Positions 36,768 to 50,424 are shown, numbered from the stretch's first letter. The stretch: 64,000 bases of DNA from Gigaspora rosea (GCA_003550325.1 QKWP01000271.1:96492-160491); one strand, 5' to 3'. The notes: generated by a model from the letters alone, not told the origin. Program-made: numbers and translations.

Positions 36768-39416
36768 GTATGGTTAATTTTGGAAATAGATTTTTGTCAA
36801 ATTAACTTTTTTTGGTAATTTTGGGTTTCACCAAATTCAACCGATTGTATAAAAAGCGCTCTATCTAGCTCAAGCGCATGCCTAAGCGAAAGAGCTGAGC
36901 TAGCTGTATTGCGCTCAAAATATTTTCACTTACGGACATCGGTTGTATATATATGTTGATTACGCAAAATGCAAAATTGATCATCAATTGTTGTAATGAT
37001 TGATTGTGATTTACCATTTATAATCAAAATCATTATTCTTATAATAAAATTATCATCCGTCATGAGTGTCCTGTACATTTTTACAAATTATTTTGTTCAT
37101 TTGATGAAATAAAAGATTGTGAGAATATTGATATGACATGTACTGTGGTAAGTATGAACTAGTAAATGAATTTTAACTTTTAAGGTATATGTTCGTAAAA
37201 ATTTAATGATAATAAAAAAAAAATTTAATTGCACTTTGCCATTTTTGATTTACTATATCTAGCGATGGTAACTTCTAATTTTAATTGTTAACATAAAATT
37301 GTTAATAAATCATTTTTAACAATTAACAATTGAATTATCCAATATGCATAGAAAGTATCGATAGAATGGTTTAATCAGTGATTAATCATTATTTTTATGT
37401 ACTCTAGTATAAAAATTTTATAGCGATAAAAGATCATGCATTTTTCTGCAGAAATCCGTAACAGCAATAGAAATCTTCCGCTACCGTTACAAATACATTA
37501 TCTATATGTGAAGAAAGTAATGAACATTTTCTATCATCAACGATGATAAAGGCAAGTTTTGCAGTATAGAGTAATTCAGCTCGATATAATTATTTAGATC
37601 AAATATTGTTATGCATATTATTAATTATCCCTATAAATGAAAATTGATGTAATCAACGATTTGATTAAATTATCAATCGGATCATTTTTATGAAGATGTT
37701 TTATTGGGGTGCGTGGTATACTATTTAAATCAAAAATATTTGTGGTTTACTTATTTTTTAAATAATCAATGGTTTTAAGTGATTATTAATTGATGAATTA
37801 CATAATATATTTTTTATATATAAAATCGCGATTCATTTCTTTAGATGCATTGGTTGTGTATCTTTTCTTAGTTTGAAATTTTACCACTAAGCGATTTTTA
37901 TACATAGTTTTTGTAAAGTTACAAGATTTTTTTCGCCTTTATTAAAAACAAACTTTTTTCTATCTCTTTTTAAATGAGCAAATTTTTACTTAAATTAATT
38001 GAACAAAATTGAATAAACTGGCAATTCTTTCAACTAGAATATAAATTTTGCTGCGAAACTTTGTTCTTTGGAATTTAATACTTAACTGTACAAAATTTGA
38101 ACTTGAAGCAATAAATTTTAAAGGTTGTGCATATAAATAAAGGTTTGAACGTGCGTGTTAAAGAATAAACGCTGGTTCCAATTAAAGAATACAAAATACT
38201 TCATATTCAATATTGTTTCACATTTCAAAAAAAAATCTAGTAAATTTTTATATGGTACCACGTATAGTTTTGATATACATAGTATACTGTGCACCCAATT
38301 TTCTACGCATATTGGATAATTCATTTATTAATATAATAATACTAATTCTAATGAAACATGATCGCTCAACCATAACATTCAATCATCACATTCGTACCTT
38401 AAAAAAATAGAAAAAAATAAATAAATAGAAATAAAAAAAAAATAAAAAATTAGAAATAAAAAAGTGTTTAAATATTTGTTGTTATGTGTGTGTTGGTTGT
38501 TCAAATAAAAATTTCTTATTTTTCAATACTTCATTGAGCACACTAACTTTCTACTAACGAAATTTCGAATAGTCAAATATAATCAACTCTAAAGGCTTAC
38601 TATAATGAACATCTGTTCTATATAAAGGTTGACCATTTGCTAAAAAAAGAGCCCTCAAAATGTTTTATCATAAAGTGTTGCTAAATTCAAATGAATTGCC
38701 AAATGTTATTATGAAAAAGTGAAAAGTAATAATTACAAAGCAATTGTTCAATGACTTATATTATTAGCCACTCAATCAGTAATTTATCAATAAAAAATGA
38801 TATTTGTTTCAATCATTGGTAACTTGAAGAAGAAATTAGTAAACCTACAATTTTTCAGATCTTAGATTATATTGATTACTGTGGTATCATTTCAAAATTT
38901 ATCTCATATGCAAATTTATAGCTTTCTCATGATTTCAGAAATTCATCATCTTTCTGGTATTACCTAGTAGAATATGTCTAATCAGTCAGCCAGACTGATC
39001 ACATTGGTCATCTGATGAAAGATCAATAGTTTATATCAGTTAAATTTGTTAGATCCATTTTTTCATACATCTATTGTTCTTTTTTTAATTTTTTAATTTT
39101 TTTATAAATAAAAGGAATCTTGCCAAAAGTCAACCAGTATCAAGTCTTAGGGCTGATTATCTAATTTACTAATCACCTACTTCTGAGGTGTAAATAGTTC
39201 TCTTTTAAAATGATCAACCTTTACTCTGCCACTAGCCAAATTAAATGTTTTCTTCAATAGGTTGTGTGTGTTTGTTATATTTTGTAGTTGAATTGGATTA
39301 GTTCCAAAGTCTACTGCTCTAATCAATTTTTTATAATTTTAGATTATATAATCATCAACTTACCTATGAATATGCCTATTTTTAGCTAACTATCATCATA
39401 GTTGAATTTTGCATAA
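36768..39416. other. Mostly gene-free, one possible decayed exon
   Basis: At about 37025-37141 a plus-strand stretch reads IIIRHECPVHFYKLFCSFDE followed by IKDCENIDMTCTV and a GTAAGT donor. The spaced cysteines and real splice signal suggest an exon relic, but I do not recognise it. The frames at 38118-38410 overlap on opposite strands and are not supported. The remainder is AT-rich without clear repeats. Confidence 0.35.
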
Positions 39417-39898
39417 CTATTGCAAACTTATAATCAAAGTCAAAATAAACAAAATAAACATTAATTCTAATGATAAATTTTCACCGTTCAACAATTTAAA
39501 AGTTCCTTCAAATATTAGCTTGCCATTATTTTCAATTTCTATGTTTTTTTTGTCAATATCAATTTTGTAAATAATAGCTGATACTCTAATATTTTTATTA
39601 TTATATTCGATTTTCCAACCTGCAAAACCTGAACGATCATATTCGACAACAAAGTGTTGTTTCTTCTCAGGAGTTGGTACTAGTAAATTATATTTTCCTG
39701 AGGAATATGTTTTTTTTCCAACTATATGTAACAAAGAAAGATCACCTCTTTCACACGATAATCTTAATATTTGTTGCATTCCATCTTCAAAGTTTTTATG
39801 TTCACCAATAATATAATGATGTCTAATCATTGGGTGCAACATTCCAAGATAGAATTCTGTGGATCATCAGTTAATCTATCTGAATCTAAGTACTGTAC
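39417..39898 (-). pseudogene. Unrecognised gene copy B, terminal exon
   Basis: An open frame of 141 codons from LHPMIRHHYIIGEH to a hydrophobic tail (LELMFILFILTLIISLQ) preserves the exon better than copy A. Just upstream, relative to copy A, eight bases are missing between NSIL and GMLHP, so the exon is shifted out of frame near 39845. A 5-kb insertion then separates it from its upstream exons at 44935-45685. What remains cannot make the ancestral protein. Confidence 0.65.
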
Positions 39899-39912
39899 CA
39901 CTAGTATAACAG

Positions 39913-42900
39913 GTGGCGCTTACGCGCCACTCTATTTATTCATTCAATTTGTAGTGAAATATAGTATAAATTGAAATTATATAATTTCACTATAAAAAAT
40001 CATGTTTTTTATTATGCATTAATGTAAAAAATTGTTACAAAAGTACCACTATCCTGGTGATACATGTTATATAGTTAAGGTTAAGCCAGTTTGCATTGGA
40101 GTATCATGTATTCTATAATATTATGCTGTAAAGGACACTGTTAAAGATCTTGTTATTCTGTCAACACATAGTGCATGATTAAGGTTTCATTAAAATTATT
40201 GTAATTTCTACTATAAAAAGTCTGTTATAGAACTTAATTATTCTGTTAAATATAGTATTGATAAGGGTTGTGTTAATTTTAACTATGAGCTTATAAAATT
40301 TTTTACTTGCTATTCTGGTGATACATGACATGTGGTAAAGTTTAAGTTAATTTGTATTGGAAATAATGCAATTTTATATGTAATAAGGCATCATAAAAAT
40401 TCTGTTACAGAGCTTACTATTCTAGTGATATAGTATGTAGTTAAGGTTGAGTAAGTTTGCATTAAAATTATCATGTTTTCTATTATAAGTTACTATAAAA
40501 AGTTTTATTATGGAATCTGCTATTCTGGTAGCACAATATGTAACTAAACTTGAGTTAGTGCATTAAAATTATTTTTAATTAACTATAAAAAATTCTGTTG
40601 CAAACTTGCTATTTTGGTAATGCAATATAGTTGAGTTGGTTTGATTCAAATTATTATGATTTTTATTAATAAGAATTACTGTAAAAATTTTTACTTGCTA
40701 TTCCAACAACACATAGTATGTTGGTAAGGTTGAATTAGTTACCATTGTAAATTACTGTACAAAATTTTATTACAGGAACCACTATTTTGGTGACACACAG
40801 TTTTATAGTTATGTTTAATTAGTACACATTGTAAAATTACTAAAAAATACAGAATTTACTTGTATTTCAATGATACAATATGCAGTTAAAGTTTGGTTGG
40901 TTTTATTCGAATTATCATAATTTATATCAAGGTTACTGTAAAAAATTCTGTCATATAGCATGTGAATAAGGTTGAGTTAGTTTACACTATAAGGTACTAT
41001 AAAAAAATTTGGTTATAGAACTTGCTATCTGGCAATAGTATATGGTTAAGGTTGAATTAGCTTGTATTGTAAAATTACTGTAAAAAATTATGTTGCAGAA
41101 CTTACTTGAAACATATCTCATTGACACAATAAGTTTAGCAGTTAGGGTTAAGCTGTTTGTATTAAGAGTTACTATAAGAAATTTTATTACAAAACTTACT
41201 ATTTAGTGATGTATAATAGTAGTTAAAAGTTAGTTAATTTGCATTGAAATTATTATAATTTTATCATAATTCTTATTTTAATTGATATAAAAATTTTGTT
41301 ACAAAATTACTTATTATTCAAGTAATATACAGTACAGTATATAGTTAAAATTGAATTAACTTGCATTAAAGTTATATATGATGTGAGCAACTGTAAAAAG
41401 GTATAGTGATTTAAGTTAAGCAAAGTATCTTGATTTTTATCAACTTGCTATTCTGATAAGCATTGTAATTTATAATAAAAATTCTATTACAGTTCTAACT
41501 TACCATATTTACGCAAAATAACATGCACTTGTGCATTATGTTGAGGAGATGCATGTTATTTCAAGTATGCACATGGATGTTATTTTGGGATAAAGGTCTA
41601 ATTTCTGCAAAATTGTGAGTTATATATGAGTTATGCATAACAAACTGGTATTTTTTAATTTTATATACAGCCTTTCTGATCTAAATCAGATTTATTGGCT
41701 AAAAAATTCTTGTTTCTACTTTGTTATCTGAATTTGTCATTTCAATAGATTATTAAATCGCTATATGGAGTGTCCATTATTTCAGGACACACATGGGCAT
41801 TATTAATCATTAACATTTTTTGAAAAAATTTTTTATATGTCTAATAGTCAGATGGATTTCAAAAAAATTTTTTTAAAAATTTTATAAAATTTTATAGACT
41901 GGTCAGATCATTTTTAAAATTTATTTTATAAAAAACAAAAAAATAATTTTGTATAGCTTTATGAGTTATTGTAAAAAATTTTATTATATAACTTACTTAC
42001 TATTCTCATAATACAGTATGTGAAATAATTTGTAATGTGAGTTATTGTAAAAAAAAAACTTACTCACTATTCTATCACTCACAAAATGTAATTAAATTTG
42101 AGTTATTATATTTTCTATCATAAGCAACTGTAAAATTTTGTTATAGAACATAGTTATAGTTAAGATTATATTAGAATTATCATAATTTTTATTATAAGTT
42201 ACTATAAAAATTATATTACTAAACTTAGTTGCTATTCCAATGACACAAATAATTTTTTAATTTTATATTAAAATTATTATTTTGTAAGTTACTACAAAAT
42301 GTTCTAATATTGAACTATTTACTATTATAGTAGTATTACAGTATATATTTAAAACTAAGTTAGTTTGAATTTGAATTATCATGATTTTTAATGAGGTACT
42401 ATAAAAAATTCTGGTGCAGCCTTATTTGGTGTCCCAGAATTTATGAAAGATTGAAAATGTGTATAAAGTAACTAAACTTTGTGGTCTTCTATTGGTTTGC
42501 TGTTTTAGTGAAATACAATATAAGGTCAATATTGAGTTATAGTTTGTATATGATTTTATTGTGAATCATCATAAAAATCCTGCTACAAAACATACTTGTC
42601 ATCCTAGTAACACACAGTTTTGACTTAATTTCTATTATAAGTTACTATAAAAAATTATGTTATAGAACTTACTTGTTATTTAATAATATACAGTATGTAG
42701 TTAAAGTTGAAATAGTTAGTATTGGGATTATCATATTTTTTATTGTGTGTTAACTTTAAAATATTCTGCTACAAAAATTACTTACTATTTAGATAATATA
42801 CAGCATGTGGTTAAGATTGAGTTAGCATTAGGGTTATAATAATTTCTATTGAAGGTTACTATAAAAAATACTTTGTACTATTTTAGTAAAGTTAGATTGC

Positions 42901-44340
42901 ATTGGGAATTATTATGCATTCTACTGTAACTACTATAAAAAATTGTTGTAGAACTTACTATTATGGTGGTATTGGATAAAAAGTTAAAAGTAATAGAATA
43001 AAAGAGAAGATCTATATAGGATGAAGTATCCTGAAAGAATTCAATTTAATGATGTAAGAGCACCAGTAGAAAGCCAAAAACAAAGGTAAAGCAACTTTAG
43101 AAGGCATGGGTATAATAGCCACAGTAAATTGTTAAGGCAGGTTAGTTTGTATTAGAATTATCATAATTTTTAACATGAATTGCCATAAAAAATTTTTTAT
43201 AGAATTTGCTACTTCACAATACACCAATTTGGTTTAGTTTGCATTAGAATTATCATAATTTCTATTATGATTTACTGTAAAAAATTGTTACTGAACGTAC
43301 TCACTATTCAAGACTATTCTAGTGACACATAGTATGTAATTAAGGTTTAGTTAGTTATATAAAATATTCTGTTATAGAACTTACTCGCTATTCCATTAAT
43401 ACAATATGTGGTTGAGTTAGCTTGCATTAGAATTATTATGCTTTTTTTTACTCACTATTCCAGTGACACACAATAAGTAGTTAATGCTAAGATGATTTAT
43501 ATTAGAATTATCAAGATTTCTAGCATGAATTATTGTAATTCTGTTATAGAACTTGTTATTCCAATAATGTAAAGTATCTAATTGAGTTAGTTTGCATTAA
43601 AATTATCATTATTTCTATTGTAACAGAACTTACTCACTATTTTGATAACACACTATATGTGGTTTAGGTTGTATTAGTTGCATTGAAATCATCATGATTT
43701 ACTTCATGAGCTGCTGTAAAAAATTCTGGTATAGAACTTACTCACTATTTTAGTGACATATGGTATATGGTTAAGTTAATTCTTTCATTAGTCACTATAA
43801 AAATATTGTTACAGAATTTACTCTCTTTTCTGGTAACACACAATATGTTACGGTTGGCAAAAGAAATATCATTACTTTCATTATAAGTTACTGTAAAAAA
43901 AATTCTGCTAGACTTCTGGTGACACATAGTATGAGATTAGTTAGTTTGTATTGAAATTATTATGAATTTTATTATAAAAAAATTGTTGCAGAGCTTATTC
44001 ACTATTCTGATGATTTACACAGTATGTGCATTTAGATGGTTCGTATTGGAATTATTGTAATTTTTATCATGAATTGCTGTAAAACAGTCTGCCACTACAG
44101 AACTTGCTATTCTGATGACATGCAGTTTGCATCAGAGACTATCATGATTTCTATCATGATGTACGGTGCTATAAAACTCTGTTACATAACTTACTCGCTA
44201 TTTTGGCAGTATGCAGTATCAGCTAAGGTTGTATTAATTTCTTTTGAAATTATTGTGTTTTGATTGTGAGTACTGTAAAAAATTCTGTTACAAATCTTAC
44301 TATCTTTGTAACACAGTTATGGTTAGTTAAATCTGTGTTG
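39913..44340 (+). repeat. Large degenerate satellite array, ~100-110 bp unit
   Basis: About 35-40 diverged monomers, each with 'gttacagaacttact', 'cactattctggtgacaca', 'gtatgtggttaaggttgag', 'ttagtttgcattagaattat' and 'catgatttctattataag'. It opens with a perfect hairpin GTGGCGC-TTAC-GCGCCAC (39913-39930). A non-array stretch at about 41500-41960 holds the terminal module, and about 42970-43130 holds unrelated sequence. The whole block is absent from copy A near 11770. Small open frames inside are chance. Confidence 0.85.
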
Positions 44341-44934
44341 AAGATGATTAATGCTAGAAATGAAGATTATACGTAGTTAAATGCAAGAAGAATGCGCCAG
44401 TGCTGAATTTGCGGGTTGGAAAATGACAAAATAATCAGAATCGTTGTCGAATAAAGAAATGATCCACAAAGGAATCGATAGAAAACGACAAATAAAGAAA
44501 GGATCAATGGTTGATGAGCCGAAGGATTCACTCCTTGTCGGGATTTAGTTATTGTGGCATTTTTAATTATTTTTAGTTTTTCACATATTCTAGCTATTCT
44601 CTAAAGAAAATTCTCAAGAACGTGAGACTGTACACGACAATAAGTGATATACGGGATCACCTTCTTATCCGTTTAATTATTGCTTCTATCAACGATCTTT
44701 CAAGTTTTCAACGATCCTTATTAATGTTGATCGAACCAATAAAAAAAAAAAGGTCGATTGTTCCTTTCAAACTAATCACATGAACAAATAGATACTAAAT
44801 ACGATAGTTGACGCTCTGATCTACAGGATGGTAACGAATGACGAATGACGAAAAGATCAACTGGTTGATAATTGGAGAGAGTGGAAAAGATCTATGGTTT
44901 GATGAGTCGAAATGAAAAATTGTAGTATTAGATG
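44341..44934. other. GC-richer end of the satellite insertion
   Basis: Less AT-rich than its surroundings. A plus-strand stretch near 44385-44440 reads NARRMRQC*ICGLENDKIIR, suggesting a decayed exon. I cannot name it. Confidence 0.3.
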
Positions 44935-45685
44935 TGTCACCCTGACTTATAGCACATCTAATTCTACATTCTTTTACTTTATAGAAATCATAAGTATTTC
45001 AGCTGCTTCTATGTCACCATTTTGCATTCATACTCTAATAATGATAAAATATTATTTTTATGAATCATGGTTCCATTTTATCGTTAAATACAATATTTGT
45101 ATTAACTAAGTGCTCTTGAGCAGTCTATACATCCTGTGTCCAACGCTTAAGCTTTAAAATTGAAGCTTTATTTAAAGTAAATTTTGGTCCATTCCCAAAA
45201 TCGCTTTGTTCCAACAAGACAACAAGAATTGTAGCTTGTCAATATACCTCAGACATTGCTACTAATTGCCTAAGCTTATCATTATAGGATCTTCTTGATT
45301 TATATATAAAACATCTAACAAAAAAACTTACAACATAATTGGTTTAAAAATTTTTCTGCCAAAACAAATTTTGATTGAGTCTGATCTGATCTTATATAAC
45401 TAATAGCACATATGCTCTGAAAGTCTAGTTTCTTCTTATTATTATTATATACGGCATCTTGTATTTTGGAGTGGAATAATAGTATGCATTTTCAAATATA
45501 TCATACATATTAATAGTAATTCCAATTGATAATAAAATCTACTATTCAAGAAATTTGATACCTCCCATTATAAAATCATATGTCTATAGCGACTACTATA
45601 GAACAAGACTTGAACTTAAAGATCATTTAAAAATTTAACACCAAGATGAAATGCAATTTTTTCACATTTAAATTTATATCCATAT
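44935..45685 (-). pseudogene. Unrecognised gene copy B, upstream exons
   Basis: Matches 11775-12490. Blocks read SDFGNGPKFTLNKASILKLK with RWTQDV, SICAISYIRSDQTQSKFVLA and CEKIAFHLGVKFLNDL. A TAG replaces the Trp codon after RWTQDV (near 45120-45135). Further breaks relative to copy A lie near 45600. The next upstream exon is displaced to 50005-50110 by a 4.3-kb insertion. Confidence 0.6.
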
Positions 45686-46160
45686 ATAGGTCGTATCATC
45701 ACTTCTGATATATCACATTTTATGCAATAAATTAAAAGCTTATTAATAATATTTTAAATCTAATAAATGTTATTTTAAACTATACTATTCAGATTATATA
45801 TACTAAAATATTAGGTTTTAAAACTTAATTTATTATATATTAATTAAATATTTTTAATAAAAAATTAAAAAATTAAAAAAAAATATTTAAATTATATAGT
45901 TTTTAATTTATAACATTTTTTTTTATTATGCAAAACTATATTTTTTTATGGTTTATAAATGTACTTTATATTATTTTATATATAGGATAAAATTTAAAAA
46001 AATTTAAAAAAAATTTATTAGTATAATTTATAAATAAATACTTGTAAATATACCAAATATAGTGATTTGTTATATAAAATATACTTCTATATCAGGTTTA
46101 TAAAATTAATAATTAATATATTTTTAAATTATATAAATATAAAATATAAATTTAGAGGTT

Positions 46161-46191
<31 letters not shown>

Positions 46192-46269
46192 AATTTTAAA
46201 CTCTAAAAAATTTTTATAATTGCTAACTTTTTTATATATAAGTATTATTAATTTTACTATATAAATTAA
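45686..46269. other. Extremely AT-rich insertion sequence
   Basis: Almost pure A/T, including an (AT)n run near 46160-46190. No gene. It is absent from copy A. Confidence 0.45.
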
Positions 46270-46622
46270 GGATTAATTAATTTGTAAACGTGGTTACTGT
46301 AACACATCCAACAAGCCAATCAAATTCTAAGATCAGGTGTAATGTTACACACTTGAAAAAGTCAAATGTTTGTTTTGCCAAAAATTGCTTCTAAATCAAT
46401 TTTCATATATGAAATTACCTTTCTGTTTCTAACAAAAAAATTTCTTAATATAACTAAAGTTTCTCTAACCCAAACGCCTTATACCAAGCCTCACTCTAAC
46501 CCTAACCTTAATCACATGGTTATTTTTATAGAAAATTTGGTTTGATAGTCATGTTACATCTGATCTTAGTATTTATGGTTATAAAATTTATTCTGTAACC
46601 TAAGGTTACAAATCAATTAATT
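46270..46622. mobile_element. Foldback MITE, ~350 bp
   Basis: Inverted ends ggattaattaatttgtaaac and, from the right, gaattaattgatttgtaacc. Inner paired blocks include catgttacatctgatcttag. A ctaaccctaacctta motif sits in the middle. Confidence 0.6.
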
Positions 46623-47045
46623 CTAAAATTAATAATTTTTTATATAGTAAACTAGTAAACTAATTTCAATAGCTAATTTTCTTTTAAGTATAACTTTTTC
46701 TACATAATAATTATAGTTGAAATTTTGCAGGTTTATAAACTAAGATTACACCAAAGCACTTGCATAGTAGCACAAAAAATACTTAATTTTGATTAGTTAA
46801 TTTATAAATATATAAAATTTTCAATTTTTTTTTTTAAAAAATTAACCAACTTTAAGATTTTTTTAAACAATATGTAAACAAAAATTAATTGGATTTTTTT
46901 TATAAATATGTTCTATAAATGCTCAAATAATAAATATATTTATTTAAATGCATGTTAATATATAAAATTTCAGATAATAATATTTTAATTCAAATGTATC
47001 AGATTGGTATATTATACTTAATGAGATTGCCAATATTTGTATATA

Positions 47046-47383
47046 GGGTGTCTTGTATTAAAAGGGACCATTTTTACATATACTTCATTTTGAGATAATT
47101 GAGTTTAATCATTTGTTTTGATTTTCAGACTGATCCGGGATTAATCAAATTTTACGATTTTGATAGGTTAAAAGTAACTTGTGACTATCGGGTAATCTCG
47201 TGATAAGCTTGGCCTTAGACAGTCTTATGTAATTTTTCTTCTACATTATCTCTATTTTTTATTATACAAATCAACTTTTATTTATAATTAAAAAATGTTA
47301 ATCACGCTAAAATTTACAAGAATCTAAAAAAAACTCATTTTTCGAAAAAATATAAAAATGTTTCCTTTTAATACGAGACACCC
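47046..47383. mobile_element. Foldback MITE, ~338 bp
   Basis: Inverted ends gggtgtcttgtattaaaagg and, from the right, gggtgtctcgtattaaaagg. No coding frame. Confidence 0.75.
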
Positions 47384-47394
47384 AATATAATAAA

Positions 47395-49975
47395 ACATGA
47401 CAGATACATGGTGTAGATGAGATTTTCTAGATCATGTGTACTCCAATCCTCCGACCTAGATCTTATGCACACCACCAGTTATACAGATTTTTTTTATATA
47501 TCGTATTTATTTTTTTATTTTTTACTTTTATATATTTTTCTTTACTTAACTTCATAGTATCACCTTTCACTATAGTTGGTGTTCCGCATTTCCAGGTCAC
47601 TTTTACCTTTTTCTTTGGTCTTTTTAATTATTTTCAGTTTGTTGTTGTCAGCTAGTATTTTTTTTTTCGTTCTTTTGCTGACGCCTTTTTCGTCTTCTCA
47701 GGTGTTTTCAGTTTGTTGTTTACTGGCACTTCTTTTTGTCATTTGCTGGGGCCTTCTGTTTGTCGTTTGTTGGTATCTCTGTTTGTTGTTTACTAGTTTC
47801 TTTGTACCTCCTTTCGTTTGTTTGCTGTCGTCTTTTATATGCTTTAGGTTTGTCAGTTACTGGTACTTCTTTTCATCATTTGTTTCTATTGTGCTTTCTT
47901 TCGTTTGTTTGCTGATTCCTTTTCTTGTTTTTTGCAAGTATTTTGTTCGTTGGTTACTGGTGCTTCTTTGTGTTAGTTACTTGTGCTTCTTTTTATCAGT
48001 TACTAGCATTCTGCTTGCTATTTGCTTGCGAATAATGGTTAGTGTTAGTGGTAAAGTTAGTATTTAATAGCATTGTTAGAAACAAATAAGGATTAGAGTT
48101 AGTGGTATATTAGTAAGATGTAAAGTATAAAAATTAGAGTTAGTAATACATGAATAATTTAATTACCTTAGTCATGTAATGAAAAAAACAAATTTGATTA
48201 TATCCTATATAGGGATGGGTTCGGCGGTTATATATAAAAAAATAAAAATAAATTAAATAATTGTTTAGACTAAAAATCCCAAAATCATATAAGTCTAAAT
48301 GCTTTACCTTAATCCCTTGACTGAGGTTTCCTCTATATCTATGAAACAGGTCTTCTGTCTTGTGCTGGCTTCAATCATATTCTCAATTAAATAAAAAAAT
48401 AATTAAATAAAAAAAAATAAAAATAAATTAAATAATTAAATAAAAATAAAAAAAAATAAAAATAAAAGTAAAAATCGAAACTCTATAACGAATTCTAGAT
48501 ATAATGAACTTAAAATAGTTCAGTATGAAAAGAGTTAAGTTTAAGAAAATATAACTCTTTTTATACCAAACTATTTTAAGTCCATTATATCTAGAGTTCA
48601 TTATAGAGGTTCGATTTTTATTTTTATTTTTTTTTATTTAATTATTTAATTCATTTTTATTTTTTTTTTTATTTAATTATTTTTTTATTAAATTGAGAAT
48701 TTGATTTGAAACCAGCACAACAGACACAATGCAATATTTAAATGAAGACTGTTTCATAGATATAGAAGAAACCTCGATCAAGAAATTAAGGTAAAGCATT
48801 TAGACTTATATGATTTCAGGATTTTTAGTTTAAACAATTATTTATTTTTGTTTTTATTTAATTATTTAATTTATTTTATTTTATGATATTATATATAACT
48901 GCCGAATCTATCCCTACATAGGATATAATCAAATTTGGTTTTTTTTCATTATACAGCTAAGGTAATTAATTTCTTTATGTATCGCTTACCATAATTCAGT
49001 GTTGTCACTTGGACACTTTTTGGACATTTTGGACATTTTTTCAAATTAAAATTACTTAAATTTTATTAAGATAATCTATTTTAATTTTTTTACTAATGAG
49101 TCCAGCACCTAAAAAAATATATAATTATATATTTTTTTAAATTACTTTATTGATTAGTTAAACATGGGACATAGACTTGGATGATTTTGGACAATCTTGG
49201 ACGTTGGACAAAAAACATAGTATGGACACGTCCAAGTGACAACACTGCCCTAATTCTTATACTTTATATCTCACTAAAATACAACTAACTCTAATCCTTA
49301 CTTGTTTCTAACAATACTATTAAATACTAACTTTGCCACTAACACTTCCTTATTTGCAAGCAAATAGCAAGCAAAATGCCAGTAACCAATGAAAAGAAGC
49401 ACAAGTAACTAACAAAAAGAAGCACCAAAAACTGATAACTGAAAATGCAAAAAATCAAGAAAAGGAATCAGCAAACGAACGAAAGGAAGCACAATAGAAA
49501 CAAATAACGAAAAGAAGTACCAGTAACTGACAAACCTAAAGCATCTAAAAGGCGACAGCAAAAAAATGAAAGGAGGTACAAAGGAACTAGCAAACAACAA
49601 ACAGAAGGCACCAACAAACGATGAACAGAAGGCACCAGCAAACGACGAAAAGAAGCACTAGTAAACAACGAACTAAAACACCTGAAAAGACGAAAAAGGC
49701 GTCAGCAAACGAACAAAAAGAAGAAATACTAGCTGATGACAACAAACTGAAAATGACGAAAAAGACCAAAGAAAAAGGTAAAAGAGACCTGAAAACGCAG
49801 AACCCCAACTATAGTGAAAGGTAAATTAAGTAAAGAAAAAATATATAAAAATAAAAAATAAAAATAAATACTGATATATAAAAACAATTTGTGTAACTGG
49901 TGGTGTGCATATAATCTAGGTCAGAGGATCTGAGCGCACGTGACCCAGAAAATCTTACCTATATCCTGTAGCTAT
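47395..49975. mobile_element. ~2.6-kb palindromic element
   Basis: The arms are reverse complements for about 1.1 kb each. Landmarks pair symmetrically: cctagatcttatgcacacca (47454) with the complement at about 49899-49920, and gggatgggttcggcggttat (48214) with about 48895-48915. The outer arms are filled with degenerate ~26-bp units (tttgttgtttactggcactt). The centre (about 48476-48614) is a smaller inverted repeat with pogo-like ends (cgaaactctata). A hAT MITE sits in the right arm. Hydrophobic frames in both arms (for example 47576-48067) mirror each other and come from the T-rich repeat, not from a gene. Confidence 0.8.
48997..49247 (+). mobile_element. hAT-type MITE, copy 2 (8-bp target duplication)
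   Basis: The ends are cagtgttgtcacttggac and complement. Flanks ccataatt and ccctaatt match in 7 of 8 bases. Near-identical to 14105-14357. Its absence from the left arm of the palindrome dates it after the palindrome formed. Confidence 0.85.
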
Positions 49976-50424
49976 CAATAAAACATATACAGAAATTCAC
50001 TAAAAACTAATAATTCCTACTATATCACCACCAATATAAGCAAAGATAAAAAGGTTAAATTTGAAAGACCAAAATTTAGCATGGAGGATGATGATTTTTG
50101 GGATCAATGTTATACAAGTATTTATATAGAATAGTAGTATAAAACCAGAATTTTCAGATATAAGTAAACTTTAAAACTACCAATCCAATCATGCAATACT
50201 TTACTAATAAAATAGCTTCGTAGAAAATGTCTTTTTAAGAAACTGAAGTTGTATCATGCTGCACCATGTAGTATCACACTGAAAAAGGGCATTCTTTTAA
50301 TGATTGAAGTACTATCTACTCTATAGTAAGAGGTAATAAAAGTATATTTTACTGCTCAATTCGCAAAGTTCAATATTATTTTTTTGTTTTTTCTTATTTT
50401 TTATTATTTAAATAATTAACTTCG
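49976..50424. other. Copy B backbone with displaced exon
   Basis: About 50005-50424 matches 12510-12940, including the hydrophobic exon of the unrecognised gene near 50005-50110 (minus strand). Confidence 0.6.

Noticed and set aside
38118..38410. Overlapping ORFs on opposite strands (68 and 65 codons)
   Set aside because: They overlap head to head, have no motif and no splice context, and sit in AT-rich DNA with simple A-runs.
47434..48067. Long hydrophobic open frames, apparently multi-pass membrane proteins, on both strands
   Set aside because: They mirror frames on the opposite strand at 49409-49808 because the region is a palindrome made of a T-rich repeat. Residue use (Phe, Leu, Ser, Val) reflects base composition.
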